This document shows positions 54,719-64,000 of a DNA stretch of 64,000 nucleotides, in pieces. Source of the DNA: Podospora pseudocomata (taxonomy: Eukaryota; Ascomycota; Sordariomycetes; Sordariales; Podosporaceae); assembly GCF_035222375.1 (NCBI RefSeq), contig NW_026946363.1:3100001-3164000 (forward strand), given 5' to 3'. Within the stretch, counting starts at the first letter, position 1, and every line of letters begins with the position of its first letter. Under the pieces are notes generated by a model. The model was not told where the DNA came from. It did not search any database and was given only the letters and a program-made list of their open reading frames with translations. The position numbers were made by a program, and so were the translations under genes.

Positions 54719-56059
54719 ATGCCAGCCCGCAAGAGCGACGCCGCCGCCGCCGCCGCACGCCGAAGCGATGTCTCCGTCGCAAGATTCGTCCTCGCCGATG
54801 ACGTCCCAGACGCCCCAGATACACCAATGTCGACCGAGCCACCTGCCTCTGCAGCAGCTGCTGCTTCTGCCCCTCCAGCACCAACGCCGTCCTCCGCAGA
54901 AACCCCAGCTCCCACCTCCCACCCAGTAGCACCACCAGGCTCTGCTTCGCCAAACGACAAGAGACCAAAATCCGGCGGCGGCGGTGGCGGTGGTGGTGGT
55001 GGTGGCCCAATGTCGGAAAAGGGGGACAAGGACAAGGAGGATGCAGTCACAATTGAGGTTCGCCCTTTATCATGTGTCTATGTTAGGGAAAAGGGGACTG
55101 TTATTGACATGAAAACAAGGACCTCGCCCTCCCAAAATCAATCATCACCCGCCTCGCCAAGGGCGTCCTCCCAGCCAACACGCAGATCCAGGCCAATGCG
55201 ATTTTGGCCTTGACAAAGTCGGCGACGGTGTTTATAAACCACTTGGCGAATGCGTATGCCCCCCTCTCTTCCCCTTTATCTCCCACGGTAACTAACAACC
55301 ACCCTGCAGCGCAAACGAAAACACCCTCGCCTCCAACAAGAAAACAATCATGCCCCCCGATGTCTTCAAAGCCCTAGATGACATTGAATACGGCTTCATG
55401 AAGGAGAGATTAGAACTCGAGTTTGCCAGTCTGTTTAACATCCCCCTCCCCCCCCTTCCCTTTCCCGCTACCCCCTCCGTATTACTAACTTGCTGTTTGT
55501 CCCCCATATAGAATTCAACTCAATCCAAACCTCCAAACGGTCCACCTACCGCAAAAAAGTCGCGGCTGCCAAAAAGGCCGGCGCATCAGCTGGTGGTGGT
55601 GGTGTAGGGGAGGCGTCGTTTATGAGCACGGCTACTAATGACGCTGGGGATGAGGAGGAGGAAGAGGGGGAGGATGTGGGGAATGATACTACCCAGGTTA
55701 CGGAACGGGGTGGTGGTGGTGGTGGGGGGGGGGTGGGGGGGTTCGCGGCGGTGAATAAGCCCAAGATGGCGACGGCTGCTGCTGCTAGTGCTGAAACACC
55801 GTCGGGGGAGAGGAGCGCGAAGAAGGCGAGGTTGGATGCTGGTGCGAAGATGGAGGTTGATGGGCAGGTTTCGGATGCGGAGACTGTGGCTGATGAGGAG
55901 GAGGAGGGAGATGAGGAGGAGGAGGAGGAGGAGGCGGAAGAGGAGGAGGAGGAGGAGGAAGAAGAGGAGGAGGAGGGGGGTGAGGAGGGGAGTGATGATG
56001 ATGATAAGGTGGGGAGGGGAGGGGAGGAGGATGAGGCTTTGGATGATGATAGTGATTAA
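54719..56059 (+). CDS. dpb4: DNA polymerase epsilon histone-fold subunit Dpb4 (POLE3-like)
   Basis: Histone-fold protein shared in yeast by Pol epsilon and the ISW2/CHRAC remodeler; pairs with a Dpb3/POLE4-type partner. Four exons: 54719-55057, 55120-55253, 55310-55428 and 55512-56059; 379 aa. The histone fold at about 114-197 is split over three exons and reads continuously only after splicing: LALPKSIITRLAKGVLP, ALTKSATVFINHLANAANE, TIMPPDVFKALDDIEYGFM. The N-terminal 113 residues are Ala/Pro-rich with a run of Gly. After the fold come Lys-rich helices, another poly-Gly run and a long acidic tail (about 310-379), as in POLE3. Donors of introns 1 and 3 (GTTCGC, GTCTGT) are weak. Much longer than yeast Dpb4 (196 aa) because of low-complexity ends. 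Confidence 0.92.
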
Positions 56060-57950
56060 TGGGTGTTGTGGGGAGCTTGGGCGGCGGGGGTTCGGAGGGG
56101 GAGATAAAACTTAATTCATGTGTGGAATGGATGATGTGAAATAGGGGCAGGGTTAAGGAAGGGGTTGGTGGTCATGAAGCACACACTTCTTGCGTAAGAT
56201 AACTGTATTTAGGTGGAATTTTTTTTATGCTTCTTGCCCCGTATTCTTCACATCTACTGTGCTCTAATCACTTGTAACAATCGAGTTTATGTAGTCTGAG
56301 AGCTTCCGTTTTCTCTCTTTTATTCCCGTCATCCGGACGGTAGACCCGTTTCCGGCCTGGTGTGTCTGGTCTCTTGTATTTGTGGATATGGTCGGGTTAG
56401 TTGCTCCTTCCATTATGAGCATGACTGTCGGTTTAATGGGAAGGGGACATGCTGAGCTTCTGGAAAGAGCAAGGTATACCCTATGATCTAGAGAAAGAGC
56501 TTCTGTCATATTGGAACAGACGGAAAGAGCTTCCGCCATACCAACCAGCCAGCTGTTCAACACGGGAAAGAAAAAACAAGTTATAATAAGGGTTTTACGA
56601 GCAATACCAGCAAGTCTGAACACAAAGAAGAAAGTGATCTATCTACCCCCGAGCCATCATCACCTCCCCCCAACTCCCTCACCGAGGCAAAACCCCACCT
56701 ACCTGCAAGTAACCGCCACAACAACCACAGGGATCCTCCATTTCAAACAGGACAAAACACACTACAACAGTCACAAGTCACTTTCAATAGAGAGAGATCA
56801 TCACAAGCCCAAAAAGAAAACCACACAAATTCATTGTTATTACTCCAAACTTTGTCCCTCTTCCCCTGTTAACCCCCTCCCCTTGCCCGTCCGTCACTTG
56901 ACAGCAGCACGTCAGTCAGTCTTGCTAGCAGAATGTCCCATCCCGCTCCTCCCAAGAGAGAAAAAAAAAAGGAAAAGAAAAGAAACAAGGAAACACCCAC
57001 ACTCTCGCTGGCCAAAACCCCAAACAAATCCACGTTACCCCCCCCGCCATAACCCTCCACTTCCCCCATCACAAAACATAGATAACATCAACGACAAGAA
57101 TTGGCAAAATCAAAAAAACAATGGATAAACTTGTTCAAACCCTACCTAATATCCAACATGCCCCCAATATCCCCAATCCAAAGAGATAAGCAACAAAATC
57201 AAAGTGTCAAGATATAATGAAGCAAAGACAGAAACAACAGCTACAACAAGTGCAAAAATCTTCCCACACTCCCTCCGTTTGCTCACCACAACTAGCAGCA
57301 GCATATGATCCATCCCAGCCTTGAAAAAAAGATAAGGAAACCCTCCCTCCTAATGCTGCCCGCCCAATATTGTGCCAAACAACATCTCGGAATGCCAAAG
57401 AAAAAAAATCAATGAAATCAAAAATATAAACAACACAAATCAGAAGCGAAGAAACAGCAGAAAAATGACAACAACTCGACAGCGCAGAGATAGAGACACG
57501 GAAAAAAAGAGAGAGAGAAGAGAGTAAATGATGAAATTGCAGAAAAATATCCCTTCCTAACGCGGTGTCCAAAAGAGCCTCAAACCCCCTGCCGTCAACA
57601 ATGACATTCTGTTGTCCTTCCTTCCCCAACCTCGGAAAAGAGTTACCAACCATTTTGCATGGATGGTGTGCAAAGAATATAATAATCCCAAGAACGGATA
57701 ATCCAAAACAGAAAATGGTATCGTTGAAAAAGAAAAAAGCATATAAAGTAGTGCCCGCAAAAGAGGGGGCTCCTCCTCGCCCGAGACTCCTCTATAAAAT
57801 CCCGTCCCAAGTAGCCGGATCCAAATATGCTGTTGAAACCGACCCCCATGCCTTGCCTAACCCACACACACTGAAAAAAGCACACAAATGCCTCTCCCAT
57901 ATCGACAAACCCTTGGAATTGTTTCTAAATACCGGAAACGCGCATCAAGC
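56060..57950. other. Convergent 3' region, probable long rsc7 3' UTR
   Basis: Between two stop codons. From about 56560 to 57950 the plus strand is A/C-rich, i.e. the rsc7 sense strand is U-rich, typical of a long 3' UTR. A 205-codon plus-strand open frame at 56511-57128 is low-complexity and is not called. Confidence 0.55.
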
Positions 57951-60612
57951 TCACTGCGGCTGGTTTGTCCACCACTGTGCAGGTGTTTGCTGTTGAGACC
58001 ACGCCTGCGTGACGGCGGGTGGCGGTGCGCTCTGGTGCATGTACTGCCGGGGCGTCTGCTCGGCCGAATACATCCCCTGGGCTGAGGTGCTGTACCCTTG
58101 GTTCATGCCCGGCATTCCTGGGTACGACATGCCACCAGGCTGTTGCACTTGGCTCGATGTGCTGGAATGCCGCAGCTGAGGAGCGGGGGATTGCTGCGGG
58201 TGGGGAGACGGCTGAGACTGAGCCGTGTAGGCCGAATAGCCATGCTGCGGCGTCTGAGGCGTTGGTGGCCACATTTGGGTCTGGGGATAGCTGTAGTTCT
58301 GCGAGGTTGGCGGTAAGGTGCCCGTGGAACCGGTTGGTGGGTAGGTTGGTCTGGAGCTGCTCTGGGATGGGTCCTGTGCCAGCCCCCGACCTGGGCCGCT
58401 AGGTCCAACAGAGGTGGGAGCATGCACAGGTTGCGAGTACGGTGCAGCTGACATCATCAACTGGGGGCTTTGGTTGGAGATGATGCCAGGCTGCGGGATA
58501 CCCTGTGTGGTGGTGTGCGTTGAGGGGGCTGGGCGGCTGGTCGACGCAGGTGCTTCGCTTGTGCCAACAGGCTGGCTCAGGGTCGTGGTGGTTGGTTGGT
58601 CGTGCTGTCGTCTCCAAATGTTCTGCATGTAGTCATTCCGCATATCGCGTTGCGAGTTGACTGAACGGTTAAACTCTGCAGCATGGTGAGCTTGAGCGTG
58701 CAATTCTGTGATGGGCGTGGGTTGAAGTCGATCTTGATATGCTGGGCCGGTAATCTCCTGTCGTGGTCCCGTCTTGAGAATGTTCGAATAGTCTCTGCTG
58801 TGAGTATTGTTGTAATCTGGTCCTAGTGTTATCACGGGCATTCTGGTCGAACTTCCTGGCGTCGGTCTAAGCATACCTGGTTGCACGAGTTGCGGTTGAG
58901 GGCCACCGCCAAATTGGCCGGGATTGGTGCTGTAGACAATTTCACCGTGAGGAGCTCCAAGCATGCTTGCGGTGTGGTTTGCCTCGGCTTCTCGAGCCTT
59001 GGACGCACCAGGTCGTTTCTCTCCTGCCGGGTCAGCCTCGGTGAAGCCCTGTTTGCGAGCCTTGCTCTCCCAGTAGTCATCACGGACCCTCCGGCCATTC
59101 GTGATCACCCTGCTTCCAAACTGTCGAAACATGCTCCTGGCCGTAACAATGGCTATTTGCCGCGATCGGTAGGAGAAGGGGAGAATTTCCTGGTTTACCA
59201 AATCATCCTTTTCTTCCTGGCTGGCGATGATCTTGTACAAGGACCTGTTCTTGTTAAATAACAGATACGAGTCTCTATATCCCAACACTCGGGCACACTC
59301 GGTTGCAAGCATGAAAAGCTTCTCGCCACGGTGCGGCACGAAAAAGGTACGGCAACGGTACTCGCGGCCGCCTGTGAGCTGGCCGTTTGGCAAAACCTTC
59401 TTCTCGCCAGCCTCGTCAATTTCGCGTGGTAGGTACTCGTCATTGCCGGGCCCAAGCTGGTCGGTGGTGTGGTCGCGGACCGTTGGGAGCGCCTTCAGGG
59501 TCGACTTGGTCGGGGTGGGTTTGGGCGGCGACGACTGCGGTGGTGGTGGAGCGGGGGGGTAGGTGGGCGTCTGGACAGGCAGCGGAGCATTTTGGCTCTG
59601 TGGCGTTTGCGGGGGAGCTGTCTGACGAGAGGGAGGTACCGGTGCCTGGGTGGCAGGTTCGGGAGCACCCCCGGATTGTCTGGACTTCATCGGTCTTCCT
59701 CTTTTTCTCGGCTTGTCACTACCTGAAGATTGCGTGACGGAGCTGTCAGCTTGTGGTCCCTGATCCCAGGTTTTACACGACGGGTCGCACAGCCACAGAC
59801 ATGCAACGCGGAGGTGTAGACCCGGATAGCAAAGGCTGCGGCTACACAGAGACAGGTAAGAAGCAACAAGAAATCACAGAAGAGACGTACTGTCCTCACC
59901 AGTCGACCCGAGCGGTCCTTCGTCGGGATAATCCTGCGGAGAACGGCCCCGCTTGATGCCTCGAGAAGTCGCGTCTAACAGTTCTGGCAGGTTGTTCTCA
60001 TCAGTATCGCACGCTCGTATCGGTGATCGTCAATCAAAGTAAATATGTGCTTCATGTCTGAGTGGCTGTTGTTAGGAGAAGGCCGCGGGCTGGGTGAGTG
60101 GAAAGAAGCGATGACGAGAGGACGAGACGCGTAAAGTGGAGATCGGGAGGGGCTGCGACACGCGCGGGGGCCAATCCACACATGGTTCATTTGCTGGGTC
60201 TGGGCGACGACCATGGCAAGATCAGGACGTCGCGATGCTCTGGATGAATTGCGCCGGGCATCCCGGCGACGGCAACGGCGACAAGATCCAAGACCCGAGA
60301 GCTCAACGGACCGGTCTTTCTTTCTTGAGACATGTTTGGCGTGACTCGGTGGTTTCGAGGTCGACCTGCATCACTAGATGGAGCTTGCCTTGCGCTGTGT
60401 GGGCTGACAGGTGTGCGGTGGACGGACGGGCGGGCGCGCGCAAACACTGGCTGGAGCCGATGGGCAGCGCGGGCGACAAATAGTGTTGCCGAATTGAAAA
60501 TATTCCAGTCCAGAGATCAGAAGCAAAGCCAAAAGAACGTACCTGGGTTGAGGGCTGCTGGGTTGATTGTTGCACTATCAGCGCCGTTGGGTATGGGCTG
60601 TGCAGCGTACAT
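57951..60612 (-). CDS. rsc7: RSC chromatin-remodeling subunit Rsc7/Npl6-like
   Basis: Subunit of the SWI/SNF-type RSC complex (Rsc7/Swp82 family). The main exon (59722-57951) carries the family core at about residues 182-297: YRCRTFFVPHRGEKLFML, ECARVLGYRDSYLLFNKN, SYRSRQIAIVTARSMFRQFG, RVRDDYWE. Reading back, an acceptor CTTCAG at 59723 adds SDKPRKRGRP, an AT-hook-like basic motif, joined through a 168-nt intron to 60013-59891 (ENNLPELLDATSRGIKRG). A 529-nt intron leads to a 70-nt first exon (60612-60543, starting MYAAQPIPNGAD). Phases match throughout and give 654 aa. The C-terminal half is Gln/Pro/Ser/Tyr-rich and probably disordered. The core identification is firm; the first exon and long intron are less sure. 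Confidence 0.88.
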
Positions 60613-63600
60613 GAGTGCCGTCGTCGTCGACCACGTCAATGGGTCTGCGAAACGACGTGTCTTGATATAGTTGGGCTGGCGTGGAAGGGGGCACGCAGCC
60701 AAAAGCGCTCAAGCTTTTTTTTCCTGGTCTCTGCCTGGTCTCGCTCTGGGTCCTGGGTCCTGGTCTGCTGGGAACGCACGCGCTGGGGGGAAGGATGCAG
60801 GCAAGGAATGCTGCTGCTGCTTGCTCTCATGCATGTATGTGGTTGGAGAAAGGAACTCGAATAGAAAAACACGGGTGCGAAATGGAAATATGCGTGCTTT
60901 TCCTCTTGATTTGCTAGCCTGTTTTTTTTTCTCGCCTTCGGTGTTTATCACTTGCGAGGAGAGCTGGGCAGGCCACGGCCGGCGTGTCTCGAGAGAGATC
61001 AAGAGGCTCTCCCTCTCTCTCACTCTCTCTCTCTTCTGCTGCTCTTTCTCCTCACTCTCTCATCAGTTCGCGCTTTGCAGAATTGATGCGCAGACGCAAT
61101 ACGCGGGGTGAAGGCTAGTCCTGATTGGGAAAGGCAGCACCCCGGTCAGGTTCGGCAAGGCAAGGCAGCGGGAGGGCTGCAAAGTGACGATGGATCCGCA
61201 GCTGTTAGCGCGAGTGACTGTTCTGCAACGTTGACCTTGATCACCGTCTGGTCTTGATCTTGGCTCGGTCCGTATCAAGACATTTCGAAACAAATGCCTG
61301 GGTAGAGGGAGTCATCAGGCAGTCTGGGAATACGAAGAAGAGACGAACATGGCAGGTTTCGCAAGAGAAAAGCACCGAATCTGACGAGACGCGAGATGAT
61401 GGCGCGTTGGTTGGTGGCGCATCGTCGTCCCAAAGTTCATCAGTACTATAGCTCGCTCTTGCGACTACACTATGCCTACCGCAAGTGCAGTAGCTGCAAG
61501 AGCAGCTGCTCATGTCAGATGAAACACCACAGGTACCTGCTCTGGTGTTGCATTGCGTTTGCCATCTCGCTTTTCGTAACAGACACAGACGACAGAGCAT
61601 AGCTGTTAACAGATAGGTAGCTCGTCCCCAGTGGCTGCGTGGAACCGCACCGCAGCGCGGAACGCCCATGCTCGTTGTGGTTGAACCAAAAGGAGGGGTG
61701 AGGATGGAGAGGGGCGGAACGGCTTCCTGGATGTGGGTACGGACGGGTAAGCAGAGCATGGGCTGCATGGGTGCTCATTCAGCACGCTGGGTCTGATAGT
61801 GGCACAGTGCCAGAAACACAAACAGTCCTCTCTTCTTCCATGTTTATCTTCATCCTATGATAGTTGTGAGATTAGTAGTAGCATCTTGACACCCGTAACA
61901 CGACAGAAAGCACAGGCTCCCTCTGGGTAGGTAAGTCTCTCCTACTCGAGTGTAACGAGGAGCTCAGTTCTTACACGCCAGGTGTGAAGCCAACAAGTGA
62001 ACAGATGCAGGAAGCAAGGGTCAAGGGTCAAGGGTCAAGGTGAGAGCAGGGACATGAGTGCGATTGCTGGCGGGCCCAGCTCTCTTGGCACCGGAGCCTT
62101 GTGGGAACGATGGAGGTACCTTCGGCCGACCGAGGTCCTCAGAAGCCCCGCATCAGTACCATCCATATAACCGGGATGACAACGACATTTCTCGGGGCTA
62201 TTCAGACAAACGCAGGACAAAAGATGATTGATAACCTGGGCAAGATGGATTTAACACGGATCTCACGGTATCCATATGCTGGACACCGGCTCTGGTGCGA
62301 GCCGAGCAGTCAAACACTCCGACGGAAGCTCATGAGGAGAGTCAGAGAGCTCCCCAGAGCTCCAAGGCTCCAGAGACAGCTTGACGGCGCAACCTCAAGT
62401 TTGACGTTGCACACGTTGCGGCACAGGAAAATGCAACTCTATGGCACGAGGGCAGGGTGTACATACCGCAAACCCCCAACTGAAGAGGACCCTGGCATCA
62501 CGGTGCTTCTGGGCCGTGCAGTCCAGAGGCAAAGCGAGCTGTGCCCCAAGAAGCGGATGAGTCTGTCGATCACTTCTGCACCTGTCTCTTTTCAGTCAGT
62601 CGGGCCCGTTCTGCTATAAACACGGACGGCATGGCTTGCTCGCCAGGACATGCAGGTCCGTATCACTCATACCACAATCTCCTCCGAGCGGTGACAATGG
62701 CACGGTAGGAATCGTGGCTCCAAACCTGAAATATTGCGCTGCTCTTTCTCTTGCTGCTGACAGCGTCGAGTTCCATGTTGTGGAACCTCAGTTGTCCCAT
62801 ACAGCTTGTTGGAGAGCCAACCTGGGCTCGAAAAAAGCCGGTGAGGCTGATACACATGAGGTAGCATTGGTGTGCGCGTTCGCGAGCGTGCTGGATATAG
62901 CAGTGTATGGACGGGAATGCAAGTTGAGCCAGTCAGCGCCGGCTCGGGTTGAGCTCTTACCAGCAACACGGACGATGGCCTCCCTTATGTCGAGATCCAT
63001 GAGGTGGTCTTCCCCAAATGGGATACTGGCTAGAACAGAGGATACTCGGCACACTCCGAGTAAGTTGCTGCCCCTTGCTGCCATCCCATCTACATTCCAC
63101 TCAGTGTGTGTGTGTGTGTGTGCAACATGCAACACTCTTTTGACAGAAATGTCCTTGATGCAAGGCTGACCGGGATGCCCTTCAACCACAAAAAGTGCTC
63201 GGCCTAGGACGTACAAAGCAGCTGGAACGCTCGAGGCTTGCCCTGCGTGAGGCCTTTTGGAACATCCGTGCCTCGGATTTTGCGGACCGATCGCCTCGCA
63301 GCTTCGAGACTACCGACGGCTCTAACTGTGTGACGACAAGCTGCTTCCGAGACAGGTGGACGTGGAGTTCACGGATCTCAGATGAATCCCGCTGAAGATG
63401 GTGTTGACGATGATCATTCCGATCTCTGGAAAAGGCACAGTAGAACTACCAAGCGGACCCTGGAGAAGAAGGTGAAGAAGAACAAGAAGAAGCCTCCGGT
63501 CATGGAATTCCTTAAAATGACGCTTGTCCCAAGAGAGGTCTCTATCATTGATAAAAACCGTGCATAGACGCTTTCCTGAACCAGTCGAAAACCCGACCTC

Positions 63601-64000
63601 TCTGACCAATCACATGCATAGCGCCACGAGACCAGGGTTGGGAATTTTGGTGCTTGTTTCTAACGACACCCTACTGCTTTCTCCTTTCACACCTCAAAGA
63701 ACCTGAAGCAGAATAGCAACCGATTCTTTGCTCCTCCCTGGAGAAGCAGTGGGCACTGACTGCATGGCGATACCACCTCGAGACCACGTTTCCAAGTGAA
63801 CAACACGGCAAACGCCGGGGCATCAACGCCTATCGACGAGGATATTGCGTTCATGCGGATCCTGCGGCATTTCCATCATCTCGAGATATCAAGAGACCTT
63901 CACTGATGAGGTCAGCCTGCAGTTGGTCCTGGTAAAGTACCGTCATCTACCCTATCTTTGTTACTTTTACAGTATCAGCGGAGTCCTCGGGAGCTGCAGT
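60613..64000. other. 3.4-kb stretch without supported genes
   Basis: The left part is the rsc7 promoter, with a CT-rich tract at 61008-61035 (GA-rich on the rsc7 strand). AAGGGTC-type tandem units lie at 62015-62040 and a GT run at about 63104-63121. Several 140-180-codon open frames overlap on opposite strands at 61241-61768, 62101-62619 and 62636-63216; none shows a domain or convincing splice continuation. A gene beginning beyond the right edge is possible. Confidence 0.45.

Noticed and set aside
56511-57128. 205-codon plus-strand open frame
   Set aside because: Lys/Pro/His/Thr low complexity in A/C-rich DNA that fits the complement of a U-rich rsc7 3' UTR; no start context or domain.
61241-61768. 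175-codon minus-strand Cys/Ser-rich open frame
   Set aside because: Cys spacing is irregular and there is no signal peptide; overlapped by other open frames on both strands.
62636-63216. Overlapping open frames of 177 (plus) and 142 (minus) codons
   Set aside because: Neither strand shows a recognisable motif. One minus-strand patch (SSVLASIPFGEDHLMDLD) looks protein-like, but no exon partners were found.
1-64000. Transposons, retroelements, virus-derived elements, CRISPR arrays
   Set aside because: I looked for terminal repeats, transposase, reverse-transcriptase, integrase or capsid motifs and regularly spaced repeats and saw none.

Overview
This is chromosomal DNA of a filamentous ascomycete, most likely a Sordariomycete. 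The evidence is gene-dense but interrupted DNA; short introns (mostly 49-84 nt) with GTRNGT-like donors, CTAAC/CTGAC branch sites and YAG acceptors; a highly reducing polyketide synthase; a tRNA-Glu with a short intron at position 37/38; and proteins typical of Pezizomycotina. No transposon, retroelement, CRISPR array or prokaryotic feature was recognised, and the microsatellites are ordinary. Species-level assignment is not possible by eye.

Layout. (1) 1-7400, minus strand: most of a highly reducing PKS (KS-AT-DH-linker-ER-KR-ACP) followed by the start of a C-terminal condensation domain that runs off the left edge. (2) 8.7-10.1 kb: a Ser-rich protein with a membrane segment near its C-terminus. 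(3) 10.1-14.9 kb: mostly non-coding, with a possible tiny TATA-driven gene and a 14-nt minisatellite. (4) 14.9-25.4 kb: verprolin/WIP (actin), a mitochondrial inner-membrane-like protein, a four-TM protein, a CHORD-CS co-chaperone and a divergent glutaredoxin-like protein. (5) 25.5-30.8 kb: an HpcH/HpaI-type aldolase, tRNA-Glu(CTC), LSM8 and a nucleoside hydrolase. (6) 32.1-45.3 kb: a signal-anchored coiled-coil protein, a conserved Cys-motif protein, a Tma17-like proteasome assembly chaperone divergent from a mitochondrial rhomboid protease (Pcp1/Rbd1 type), and a PhoD-like phosphatase. (7) 45.3-51.9 kb: a gene-poor stretch. (8) 51.9-60.6 kb: a single-pass Ser/Thr-rich membrane protein, the histone-fold Pol epsilon subunit Dpb4, and the RSC subunit Rsc7/Npl6. 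(9) 60.6-64 kb: no supported gene.

Most genes are housekeeping and not functionally linked to each other. Two pairs are divergently arranged with short shared promoters: CHORD-CS/glutaredoxin-like and Tma17-like/rhomboid. Dpb4 and Rsc7 are convergent chromatin genes. Only the PKS suggests an accessory pathway, and its cluster, if any, lies to the left of this window. I rebuilt splice junctions by hand from frame continuity, splice motifs and protein conservation. All complete multi-exon models sum to whole codons.

The most unusual signals are: a PKS pairing an apparently intact ER with a C-terminal C domain; abrupt flips in purine/pyrimidine strand bias inside single coding regions (PKS, Tma17-like, PhoD-like); two introns that are stop-free multiples of three and would be read through if retained; a core splicing factor gene (LSM8) with a very weak donor; and a promoter with facing telomere-like repeats upstream of dpb4.
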